64,000 nt of DNA from Hymenobacter crusticola (lineage in GTDB: Bacteria > Bacteroidota > Bacteroidia > Cytophagales > Hymenobacteraceae): the NCBI RefSeq assembly GCF_002154225.1, contig NZ_MTSE01000002.1:558001-622000 (forward strand). Reading direction: 5' to 3'. The position numbers were made by a program, and so were the translations under genes. Numbering within the stretch: position 1 is the stretch's first letter; each line of letters begins with the position of its first letter. Under the pieces are notes generated by a model, which worked only from the letters and a program-made list of their open reading frames with translations, ran no database searches and was not told the DNA's origin. Below are positions 18,746 through 26,322 of the stretch, in pieces.

Positions 18746-20338
18746 ATGAGTATCGTAGTGAATGCGCTTGCCTATAGGCACCCCGATGGCGAGGTGCTGT
18801 TTCAAAACCTGCATCTGTCGGTTGCCCGCGGTAGCAAAGCCTCGTTGGTGGGGCACAACGGCGCTGGTAAATCTACCTTGCTGCAAATTATGGCCGGGCG
18901 CATCCCGCCATCCGTGGGCGAGGTGGCGCTGGAGAAAAAACCGTATTACGTGCCCCAGCACCTAGGTCAGTACGACGACTGTTCGGTAGCGCAGGTGTTA
19001 GGAATCGACCAGAAGCTGGAGGCTTTGCAGGCTATTCTGGCCGGCGATGCGGCCCCCGAGCACTTCGCCCAGCTCGATGATGATTGGGAAATCGAGGAGC
19101 GCGCGCAAGCTGCCATGGCGTTTTGGCACTTGCAGCACCTCGACCTAGGTCAGCCCATGCACGCGCTGAGCGGCGGGGAGAAAACCAAAGTGTTTCTGGC
19201 GGGCGCGCTCATTCACGCGCCCGGCATCATCCTGCTCGATGAGCCCTCCAACCACCTCGACGCCGAAAGTCGCCGCTTGCTCTACGACTTCGTTCGGAAA
19301 AGCAAAGCCACGGTGCTAGTCGTTAGCCACGACCGGGCCCTGCTGAACCTGGTTGATCTGACATTGGAACTCACCAAAACCGCCGTGGAAGCCTACGGCG
19401 GCAATTACGACTTCTACAAAGAGCAGAAGGAAACGAAGCTCACGGCCCTGCACGCCCAACTCGACGACAAAGAGAAAACCCTACACCAAGCTCAGCAAAA
19501 GGCCCGCGACCTAACCGAGCAACGGCAAAAGCAGGAAATGCGGGGCAAAGCGCAAGGACAGAAGAAGGCCTTGCCGCGCATTGTGGCCGGCAACCTCAAA
19601 CGCCAAGCCGAACAAAGTTCGGCGCACATAAAGGAAACCCAGCAAGACAAAATCAACGACCTAGCCAGCGACTTACGGCAAATTCGAACGCAGATTCAGG
19701 AGCAGAAAACGCTTAAAATCGACCTAGGTCAATCGGATCTGCACCGGGGCAAGGTGCTGGTAAAAGCCAAGGGCATCAACTTCGCATACGGCGACCAGGC
19801 TCTCTGGCAGCATCCGCTCACTTTCCAAGTGCGTTCCGGCGACCGGGTCCGCATCACCGGCAACAACGGCGTCGGGAAAACCACGCTGCTCAAACTCATG
19901 ACCGGCACCCTAAGGCCCTCCACCGGCGAGCTGTTCGTGGCGGATTTCAACACCTTTTACATCGACCAAGACTACTCGCTTATTGATAATAGCCTGACGG
20001 TGTTTGAGCAAGTGCAGCGCTACAACTCGCGCAATCTGTTGGAGCATGAGCTGAAAACGGTGCTGCACTACCAGCAATTCCCCCGCGAAAGCTGGGACCG
20101 GAAATGCGCGGGCCTAAGCGGCGGTGAGAAAATGAAGCTGATTCTCTGCTGCCTCCTTGTCAGCAACAACGCCCCCGACGTGCTCATCCTCGACGAACCC
20201 ACGAACAACCTCGACGTGCATAGCCAAGAAGTGCTGACGGAAACCATAAAGGACTTTGGCGGCTCCATCCTGCTGATTTCCCACGATCAATATTTTGTGG
20301 AACAGATTGGAGTGGCTGCTACTATCCATCTTGCTTAG
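18746..20338 (+). CDS. ABC-F family ATP-binding protein
   Basis: The product has 530 residues and no membrane segments, with two ABC ATPase domains in one chain. Domain 1 has Walker A GHNGAGKST (residues about 36-44), signature LSGGEKTKV and Walker B ILLDEPSNHLD. Domain 2 has GNNGVGKTT, LSGGEKMKL and LILDEPTNNLD. A charged, coiled linker (about 215-330) joins them, as in ABC-F proteins, which bind the ribosome and affect translation or protect against antibiotics. The start was set at the ATG giving MSIVVNALAYRHPDG; the extension to 18650 is not family-like. The subclass (housekeeping Uup/EttA or resistance type) is not clear from sequence. Confidence 0.92.
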   Translation: MSIVVNALAYRHPDGEVLFQNLHLSVARGSKASLVGHNGAGKSTLLQIMAGRIPPSVGEVALEKKPYYVPQHLGQYDDCSVAQVLGIDQKLEALQAILAGDAAPEHFAQLDDDWEIEERAQAAMAFWHLQHLDLGQPMHALSGGEKTKVFLAGALIHAPGIILLDEPSNHLDAESRRLLYDFVRKSKATVLVVSHDRALLNLVDLTLELTKTAVEAYGGNYDFYKEQKETKLTALHAQLDDKEKTLHQAQQKARDLTEQRQKQEMRGKAQGQKKALPRIVAGNLKRQAEQSSAHIKETQQDKINDLASDLRQIRTQIQEQKTLKIDLGQSDLHRGKVLVKAKGINFAYGDQALWQHPLTFQVRSGDRVRITGNNGVGKTTLLKLMTGTLRPSTGELFVADFNTFYIDQDYSLIDNSLTVFEQVQRYNSRNLLEHELKTVLHYQQFPRESWDRKCAGLSGGEKMKLILCCLLVSNNAPDVLILDEPTNNLDVHSQEVLTETIKDFGGSILLISHDQYFVEQIGVAATIHLA

Positions 20339-20366
20339 GAAGTCAGCACGTTATGCGGAATCTGAA

Positions 20367-20465
20367 CGTCATTTCGACCAACAGGAAAAATCTTGCGTGC
20401 AATGCTAATCTTGGTTGTCAGGTTTACTACTGCATGCGCGATTTCTCCCGTTGGTCGAAATGACG
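20367..20465. repeat. 35-base imperfect inverted repeat (CGTCATTTCGACCAAC family)
   Basis: The arms at 20367-20401 and 20431-20465 are reverse complements at about 30 of 35 positions, with the outer 16 bases CGTCATTTCGACCAAC perfectly paired. It lies between the convergent ABC-F gene and a small unknown gene. It has no T run, and the form is that of a dispersed repeat rather than a plain terminator. Confidence 0.75.
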
Positions 20466-20510
20466 GTTTCGTTGGCTAGGCGCTTCGTTGCCATAATGCA
20501 GCTAGGCACC

Positions 20511-20801
20511 TTATAGGGAGAGCGGCTTCCAGGTAACATCAGCTACCGCGGCTGTATTAGTAGACAGATACTTGTTATACAGTTCCTGCGCAGGTCCTTG
20601 TTCTGGCTCACCGCCATCTGAGTGCAGCACCAGCAGCAACGCCTCCGGGCCTAAGCCGAGTTGGGAAGCTAGGTGTTGGCGCACGTCGGTAGGGGAGGCG
20701 TTCAGGCCATCTTGCAGCTTAACGACCGTCACGGTTTGCCCGTCTTGCTCAATCTGAGCGTACACGCCCGCTGGGCCGGTAGAAAAAGTGTCTGGGAGCA
20801 T
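20511..20801 (-). CDS. Small protein of unknown function
   Basis: The product has 96 residues from the ATG at 20801 (MLPDTFSTGPAGVYAQIEQD). A longer frame to 20933 adds residues rich in Arg and Cys that look like translated leader. There is no signal peptide. The repeated short beta-strand and helix pattern (VTVVKLQDGLNASPTDVRQHLASQLGL) suggests a small ubiquitin-like or ferredoxin-like fold, but no family is recognised. It is divergent from the carboxylesterase gene. Confidence 0.6.
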   Translation of the reverse strand: MLPDTFSTGPAGVYAQIEQDGQTVTVVKLQDGLNASPTDVRQHLASQLGLGPEALLLVLHSDGGEPEQGPAQELYNKYLSTNTAAVADVTWKPLSL

Positions 20802-20948
20802 AAGAAAGTGGATTGGGGAAGCACCCCTAGCATACGGAAAGCAAGCGCAAAAGGACCGATCATGACACCGCGCGGACCTAGGTTCATCCGCTAGAGAACG
20901 GACCGATTTTATCCTGATCTTGCGCCCCGCCACTTTCCCACTGCTGCT

Positions 20949-22502
20949 ATGATCCGGTTTCTTTCCTCCTGCCTTTTGCTGGTCGTTTTATGCTGCGGCT
21001 TTGCTGCTTTCCGGCCTAGGCCGGCGGTGCTGGGCGTGGTGAAAACCCGCAGTGGGCCCGTATCGGGTGGGCAGAACAAAACGGGTGATGTGGCCTATTA
21101 CAAAGGTATTCCCTTCGCCGCGCCGCCCGTGGGCGACTTGCGCTGGAAAGCTCCGCAGCCGGTGAAACCCTGGTCCAAAGTGCGGGCGTGTTTGGCATAC
21201 GGACCTAGCCCGGTGCAAGCGGCACCCGCGCCGTTCAGCATGTGGAGCGAGGAGTTCCTGATTCCGGCCACGCCCATCAGCGAAGACTGCCTATACCTGA
21301 ACGTGTGGACCGGGGCTAGGGCCGCCGCCGAGCGCAGGCCGGTGCTGGTCTGGATCTACGGGGGTGGGTTCACGAGTGGAGGCAGCGCCGTACCCATCTA
21401 CGACGGCGAAGCCCTGGCCCAGAAAGGCGTGGTGTTCGTCAGTCTCAACTACCGGGTTGGGCCGTTGGGCTTCCTGGCGCACCCGGAGCTAACGAAAGAA
21501 TCCGGCAGCCACGCTTCTGGCAACTATGGCTTGCTCGACCAGCTAGCGGCCCTGCGCTGGGTGCAGCAAAACATTGCCGCGTTCGGCGGTGACCCCACCA
21601 ACGTGACCATTGCCGGGCAATCGGCGGGCTCGATGAGCGTCAATTGCTTGGTGGCTTCGCCCTTGGCCAAGGGGTTGTTCACCAAAGCCATTGCCGAAAG
21701 TGGGGCCGGGTTTTCGCGCCCGTACCCCACGTTGGCCCAAGCCGAGCAGGAGGGCATGCGCTATGGCCAAGAGCTGAAAGCGCCGACGCTAGCCGAACTA
21801 CGCCAGCTACCGGCCACCGCCTTCGTGCAGAAAATGACTAGCCTGCGCGGACCCATCACCGATGGCTACGTGCTGCCCGCTTCCATCCCCGAGCTGTTTG
21901 CGGCGGGTAAGGCCAACCCCGTGACCCTGCTCACGGGCTGGAACGAAAACGAAGGCTTGCTGGCGGGCCCCCTGAAGAACGCCGCCGATTTCCGGCAGCA
22001 AGCCGAGCAGCAATACGGCGCCCAGGCCAGCACCTTCCTGCGCTTCTACCCGGCCACCAACGATGCCGAAGCCGAAACATCCCAGCAGAACCTAGGGCGC
22101 GATATCATCTTTGGCGTCCCGAATTATACCTGGGCCAACGTGCAAAGCCAGACCCTGCACCGCCCCGTGTACGTGTACCGTTTTGCCCGCAAAGTGCCGG
22201 CTACCGGCCAATACGTGAAGTACGGGGCGTTTCATACCGGGGAAGTGCCCTATGCCTACCACAACCTGCGCTTCGTAGACCGCCCCTGGGAGCCCGGCGA
22301 TGAGAAGCTAGCCGATACCATGACGGCCTATTGGGTGAACTTCGCCCGCACCGGCAACCCCAATGGCGTCGGGCTGCCCAAGTGGCCCGCTTACCAACCC
22401 GCCGATAAACAAATCATGGTGCTGGACCTGAACCCCGCCGCGCACCCCTTACCCGACCAAGCTAGGTTGGACTTTTTGGCTACCCAAACTGGGAAGAAGT
22501 AA
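20949..22502 (+). CDS. Type-B carboxylesterase (alpha/beta hydrolase)
   Basis: The product has 517 residues with an N-terminal signal or anchor segment (about 1-20). Type-B carboxylesterase signatures are clear: YKGIPFAAPPVGDLRWKAPQ, SEDCLYLNVW, an oxyanion-hole GGGF and the nucleophile elbow GQSAGS with Ser225. A downstream Glu in NENEGL and His in GAFHTGEVPY complete the likely triad. The elbow has Gln in place of the usual Glu before Ser, which is seen in other bacterial members. It hydrolyses carboxylic esters, probably in the periplasm. The physiological substrate is unknown, and the gene appears to be monocistronic. Confidence 0.92.
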   Translation: MIRFLSSCLLLVVLCCGFAAFRPRPAVLGVVKTRSGPVSGGQNKTGDVAYYKGIPFAAPPVGDLRWKAPQPVKPWSKVRACLAYGPSPVQAAPAPFSMWSEEFLIPATPISEDCLYLNVWTGARAAAERRPVLVWIYGGGFTSGGSAVPIYDGEALAQKGVVFVSLNYRVGPLGFLAHPELTKESGSHASGNYGLLDQLAALRWVQQNIAAFGGDPTNVTIAGQSAGSMSVNCLVASPLAKGLFTKAIAESGAGFSRPYPTLAQAEQEGMRYGQELKAPTLAELRQLPATAFVQKMTSLRGPITDGYVLPASIPELFAAGKANPVTLLTGWNENEGLLAGPLKNAADFRQQAEQQYGAQASTFLRFYPATNDAEAETSQQNLGRDIIFGVPNYTWANVQSQTLHRPVYVYRFARKVPATGQYVKYGAFHTGEVPYAYHNLRFVDRPWEPGDEKLADTMTAYWVNFARTGNPNGVGLPKWPAYQPADKQIMVLDLNPAAHPLPDQARLDFLATQTGKK

Positions 22503-22555
22503 TGAACTGAGCAGCGTTGCTTACACAAGTAAATAGCACGTAGAGCGCTGCTCGG

Positions 22556-22601
22556 CCGGATTTATAATCCGGTCGTTAGGAGCCGCGGATTTGCAATCCG
22601 C
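22556..22601 (+). repeat. Double-hairpin REP-like repeat, copy 1
   Basis: Two short perfect hairpins stand in tandem: CCGGATT-TAT-AATCCGG at 22556-22572 and GCGGATT-TGC-AATCCGC at 22585-22601, joined by 12 bases. The same unit recurs at 23339 and, inverted, at 23518. It lies 37 bases from the 3' end of the RAYT transposase gene. Confidence 0.88.
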
Positions 22602-22638
22602 CCGTCTGCGCCGTCTGACACAAAGGCGTAAGCCTAGC

Positions 22639-23187
22639 TTAATCCAAGAACAGAACCTCTAGCAGTCCACGGCCACCAGCATAGTTGCTAGCCGAACTGA
22701 ACACATACGCTTCCGCCTCTAGCACGAGCTGCGCCCGCACTGGGTTCTGATGAATGTAATGAAGCTTCTGTTGCGCAAACGCTGGCGTAAGCACCTCCAC
22801 CGCATGCGAACCATCCTGCCAGAACTTGGCATTCGTGATTTTAGGGTTTACGATCCCATAAAAGTAAAATCGGTCTAGCAGCCAAGCCTGGCGGCTTTCG
22901 GTGGGCTCATCCAGGATAGCCTGCACGATGGCTTTGGAAGTAAATTTCTTGAAGTCGCGCAGAATGTGCGCTAAGTTATGGCCATCTGCTGCCCGTGCCA
23001 ATAAATGGAGGTGGTTGCTCATCAAGCACCACGCAAACAGCTCTAGTCCCTTCTGCTGCTGGCAATAGCGCAAGGCATCGACGATGATGTGGCGGTACAC
23101 CGGCCGCGTAAACACATCTACCCAGTCGACAACGGTGCAAGTCAGATAATACGGCTGCTCGCTACGAACCGTATAGCGGATACCCAT
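22639..23187 (-). CDS. REP-associated tyrosine transposase (RAYT, IS200-like Y1)
   Basis: This is an intact protein of 182 residues. It carries the HUH motif as HLH in CLMSNHLHLLARA and the presumed catalytic Tyr in KLHYIHQNPVRAQLV, followed by the Bacteroidota RAYT ending SSASNYAGGRGLLEVLFLD. Y1 enzymes nick single-stranded DNA at hairpins, and RAYTs are domesticated relatives tied to REP sequences. It has no IS200/IS605 left and right ends with a TnpB partner. Instead, double-hairpin repeats lie on both sides, which supports the RAYT call over a plain insertion sequence. A perfect 8-base hairpin at 23222-23240 sits just upstream of the start. Confidence 0.92.
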   Translation of the reverse strand: MGIRYTVRSEQPYYLTCTVVDWVDVFTRPVYRHIIVDALRYCQQQKGLELFAWCLMSNHLHLLARAADGHNLAHILRDFKKFTSKAIVQAILDEPTESRQAWLLDRFYFYGIVNPKITNAKFWQDGSHAVEVLTPAFAQQKLHYIHQNPVRAQLVLEAEAYVFSSASNYAGGRGLLEVLFLD

Positions 23188-23221
23188 AAAAGCAAACTTG
23201 AGAATAGCGCTAACAAGAATA

Positions 23222-23240
23222 AGTAGCTAGGATAGCTACT
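23222..23240 (+). repeat. 8-base perfect hairpin upstream of RAYT
   Basis: AGTAGCTA pairs with TAGCTACT around GGA. It lies 35 bases upstream of the RAYT start codon and may affect expression of the gene. It is not related in sequence to the double-hairpin repeats. Confidence 0.5.
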
Positions 23241-23338
23241 GCTAGGTTACAGCAAGCTTGTTGCCAAGCTAGATACGGCTACTTGTTGCCAGATAATATC
23301 AGGCCGGATTGGTCCGCTTGATCTGCTCGTCTGCTCGG

Positions 23339-23384
23339 TCGGATTTATAATCCGGTCGTTGGGAGCTGCGGATTTGTAATCCGC
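23339..23384 (+). repeat. Double-hairpin REP-like repeat, copy 2
   Basis: It has the same two-hairpin layout as copy 1: TCGGATT-TAT-AATCCGG at 23339-23355 and GCGGATT-TGT-AATCCGC at 23368-23384, with a 12-base joint. Copy 2 has the same orientation as copy 1 and lies on the 5' side of the RAYT gene. Confidence 0.88.
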
Positions 23385-23517
23385 CCGTTCACGCCGTTTG
23401 CTGAAAATACAGTGAATTCTATAGCAGTAAACAGCGCTGCTAAGCCGAAAATATAAACTAGTGAAATAGATTATGTGCTATGCAACTCAATCTTATGATT
23501 GCTGACGGCGCTTACGG

Positions 23518-23563
23518 GCGGATTACAAATCCGCAGCTCCCAACGACCGGATTATAAATCCGG
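23518..23563 (-). repeat. Double-hairpin REP-like repeat, copy 3 (inverted)
   Basis: It is the reverse complement of copy 2, with hairpins at 23518-23534 and 23547-23563. Sequence identity with copy 2 extends beyond the hairpins (CTCGTCTGCTCGG on the outer side), so copies 2 and 3 make an inverted pair about 130 bases apart, like a BIME. Confidence 0.88.
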
Positions 23564-23659
23564 CCGAGCAGACGAGCTAGCTGCCGTTTGAGTAATGTAT
23601 AATATTAATTGAAAATCAATAATTAACACGGGGTAAATTTAGGCGCACTATGTAAATCC

Positions 23660-24088
23660 TTACTTGTGGGTTTTGCTGTAATAGTCTTGAACCATGCTGT
23701 TTAGTTCTGTCTCAACAGCTCTGGCTTTTGCAGAATTTGTGAGATAGTCGAGTATATCGGTGCCGTTCATGAAAATGTGGCTGTGTTTAGTTGTAAAATT
23801 TATTTTTGAGTAGAAGATGGTAGCTCTAGAGATACTATCAAACTCTTGGGGACTATAGCGCTTAGTTGACCAAAAGTTTTCAATTGCTATAGCGTCTTTT
23901 GTCAGAGTGATATTAGGTGTAAAAACAACTGTTAATAACACAAAGGAGCTACAAACCAAGATTATACTTAGTGGCTCGCCGGCTATAGATTCCTTGATAG
24001 CTAGGAGAGCAAGCGATGGAACAACAATTAATAGAATGAACCACTTTCGTATTCTAGACGAATGGAAACCCAAACGCAGTTTTTGCAT
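23660..24088 (-). CDS. Small membrane protein, unknown, AT-rich
   Basis: The product has 142 residues with two hydrophobic segments near the N terminus (WFILLIVVPSLALLAI and LSIILVCSSFVLLTVVF), then a soluble part with a pleckstrin-like strand pattern (ITLTKDAIAIENFWSTKRYS). Function is unknown. The gene is far more AT-rich than the mutase gene that ends five bases before it, and codon use differs sharply (AAA, TTA and ATT are common). It may have been inserted at this point. It could still be expressed from the mutase transcript. Confidence 0.7.
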   Translation of the reverse strand: MQKLRLGFHSSRIRKWFILLIVVPSLALLAIKESIAGEPLSIILVCSSFVLLTVVFTPNITLTKDAIAIENFWSTKRYSPQEFDSISRATIFYSKINFTTKHSHIFMNGTDILDYLTNSAKARAVETELNSMVQDYYSKTHK

Positions 24089-24093
24089 ACTCT

Positions 24094-26214
24094 TTAATTC
24101 TCCAGCTTTTCCAAAATCTCCTGCGCCGCCACGGCAATAACCGTCCCCGGTCCGTACACGCCGACCACGCCCGCATCATACAAAAACTGGTAGTCCTGCG
24201 CGGGGATGACGCCGCCGGCAATGACGAGAATATCTTCGCGACCTAGCTTGGCTAGCTCCGCAATGAGTTGGGGGATGAGCGTTTTGTGACCGGCGGCTAG
24301 GCTGCTCACGCCCACTACGTGCACGTCGTTTTCGGCCGCTTGGCGGGCTACTTCGTCGGGGGTTTGGAAGAGGGGCGCGATGTCCACGTCGAAGCCCACG
24401 TCGGCGAAGGAGGTGGCAATGATTTTGGAGCCGCGGTCGTGGCCGTCCTGGCCCATCTTGGCCACCATCATGCGGGGGCGGCGGCCTTCCTTCTGGGCAA
24501 ACTCGTCGGCCATCTGGCGGGCGCGGTTGAACTGTTCGTCGTAGTCCATTTCGGAAGAGTACACGCCCGACACGGCGCGGATAGTAGCTTGGTGACGACC
24601 GTACACTTTTTCGAGGGCGTCGGAAATCTCCCCTAGGGTCGCGCGCACGCGGGCGGCGTTTACGGCCAGCGCCAGCAGGTTTTCCTGGCCCGAGCGGGCC
24701 GCGTCGGTGAGGGCGTCGAGGGCGCGCTGCACGGCGGCCGAGTCGCGCTCCGAGCGGATCTTGTTTAAGCGGGCTATCTGCGACTCGCGCACGGCGGCGT
24801 TGTCGATGTCGAGGATTTCAATGTCGGTCTTCTCGTTGACCTGGTACTTGTTCACGCCCACAATCACCTCCTTGCCCGAGTCGATGCGCGCTTGCTTGCG
24901 GGCGGCGGCTTCCTCGATGCGCAGCTTCGGCAAGCCCGTCTCGATGGCTTTGGCCATGCCGCCTAGCTCTTCCACTTCCTGAATGAGCGCCCAAGCCTTG
25001 TCGGCTAGCTCGTAGGTCAGGCGCTCCACGTAGTAGGAGCCGCCCCAGGGGTCCACCACGCGGGTGATGTCGGTTTCGTGCTGGAGGTAGAGTTGGGTGT
25101 TGCGGGCAATGCGGGCCGAGAAGTCGGTGGGCAGGGCAATGGCTTCGTCGAGGGCGTTGGTGTGCAGGCTTTGGGTGCCACCGAGCACGGCGGCCAGTGC
25201 CTCCACGCAGGTGCGCGTCACGTTGTTGAACGGGTCCTGCTCGGTGAGCGAGTAGCCCGAGGTCTGGCAGTGCGTGCGCAGCGCCAGCGACTTCGGGTTT
25301 TCGGCCCCAAACTGCTTGATGAGCTTGGCCCACAAGAGCCGCCCGGCGCGCATCTTGGCAATTTCCATGAAGTGGTTCATGCCGATGGCCCAGAAAAACG
25401 ACAAACGGGGGGCAAACTGGTCGATGGTCATGCCCGCTTTCAGGCCGGCGCGCACGTACTCCACCCCGTCGGCGAGGGTGTAGGCTAGCTCCAGGTCGGC
25501 GGTGGCGCCGGCCTCCTGCATGTGGTAACCCGAGATGCTGATGGAGTTAAAGCGCGGCATCTGCTGGGCTGTGTAGGCGAAGATGTCGGCAATGATGCGC
25601 ATCGACTGCTCGGGCGGGTAGATGTAGGTGTTGCGCACCATGAACTCCTTCAGAATGTCGTTCTGAATGGTGCCGGTGAGCTTTTCTGGCGTCACGCCCT
25701 GTTCTTCGGCCGCCACAATGTAAAAGGCCATAATGGGCAGCACCGCCCCATTCATGGTCATCGACACCGACATCTGATCCAGCGGAATCTGGTCGAAGAG
25801 CAGCTTCATGTCCTCCACCGAGTCGATGGCCACGCCCGCCTTGCCCACGTCGCCCACTACCCGAGGATGGTCGGAGTCATAGCCGCGGTGCGTCGCTAGG
25901 TCGAAGGCCACGGAAAGCCCTTTCTGCCCACCAGCTAGATTGCGGCGGTAGAAAGCATTCGATTCCTCGGCCGTGCTGAAGCCCGCGTACTGGCGAATCG
26001 TCCAGGGGTTTTGCACATACATGGTGCTGTAGGGCCCGCGCAGGTATGGCGCTTGGCCCGCCCCAAAACCTAGGTGGTCGAGGCTAGCCACGTCGTCGGC
26101 GGTGTAGTAGCTTTTCAGCGCAATGCCTTCGGGCGTGCTGGTTTCGGTAGGGCTAGCCGCTGGTGCCGGTAGTGCAGCTGCGTTGTAAGGTATCTGGGAG
26201 AAGTCGGGCTTCAT
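24094..26214 (-). CDS. mutB: Methylmalonyl-CoA mutase, large (B12-binding) subunit
   Basis: The product has 706 residues, typical of the catalytic subunit. The N-terminal barrel carries family blocks ([57 protein letters not shown]). The C-terminal cobalamin-binding domain has the DGHDRG motif with His592 as the cobalt ligand. The enzyme interconverts methylmalonyl-CoA and succinyl-CoA in propionate metabolism, in the cytoplasm. The small-subunit gene lies 108 bases upstream on the same strand, consistent with one operon. No cobalamin riboswitch is visible upstream of the pair. Confidence 0.97.
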   Translation of the reverse strand: MKPDFSQIPYNAAALPAPAASPTETSTPEGIALKSYYTADDVASLDHLGFGAGQAPYLRGPYSTMYVQNPWTIRQYAGFSTAEESNAFYRRNLAGGQKGLSVAFDLATHRGYDSDHPRVVGDVGKAGVAIDSVEDMKLLFDQIPLDQMSVSMTMNGAVLPIMAFYIVAAEEQGVTPEKLTGTIQNDILKEFMVRNTYIYPPEQSMRIIADIFAYTAQQMPRFNSISISGYHMQEAGATADLELAYTLADGVEYVRAGLKAGMTIDQFAPRLSFFWAIGMNHFMEIAKMRAGRLLWAKLIKQFGAENPKSLALRTHCQTSGYSLTEQDPFNNVTRTCVEALAAVLGGTQSLHTNALDEAIALPTDFSARIARNTQLYLQHETDITRVVDPWGGSYYVERLTYELADKAWALIQEVEELGGMAKAIETGLPKLRIEEAAARKQARIDSGKEVIVGVNKYQVNEKTDIEILDIDNAAVRESQIARLNKIRSERDSAAVQRALDALTDAARSGQENLLALAVNAARVRATLGEISDALEKVYGRHQATIRAVSGVYSSEMDYDEQFNRARQMADEFAQKEGRRPRMMVAKMGQDGHDRGSKIIATSFADVGFDVDIAPLFQTPDEVARQAAENDVHVVGVSSLAAGHKTLIPQLIAELAKLGREDILVIAGGVIPAQDYQFLYDAGVVGVYGPGTVIAVAAQEILEKLEN

Positions 26215-26322
26215 AAGTAGTGAATTAGCGAATTAGTGATTTAGCGAACTGGTGATTAAGCGGGTTTGCCGCGTTGCTCAAAAGGCAGCACGATAAACTC
26301 ACGAAATCACTAAGTCGCCAAC
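26215..26322. repeat. Short imperfect octamer repeats between mutase genes
   Basis: The gap contains a run of related 8-mers (GTGAATTA, GCGAATTA, GTGATTTA, GCGAACTG, GTGATTAA) near 26219-26259. A partly complementary stretch follows near 26290-26325 (ACTCACGAAATCACTAAGTC). It could fold weakly and affect the ratio of the two subunits. Confidence 0.5.

Larger units (their letters stand above)
23188..23659. other. Gene-free region holding repeats
   Basis: Apart from the hairpin at 23222-23240 and REP copies 2 and 3, this region contains no supportable gene. The stretch from about 23400 onward is AT-rich, in contrast to the GC-rich mutase genes to the right. Confidence 0.6.

Noticed and set aside
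22556..23563. Repeated hairpins as a possible CRISPR array
   Set aside because: There are only three copies, spaced irregularly and partly inverted, with a transposase gene between; no regular spacers or cas genes.
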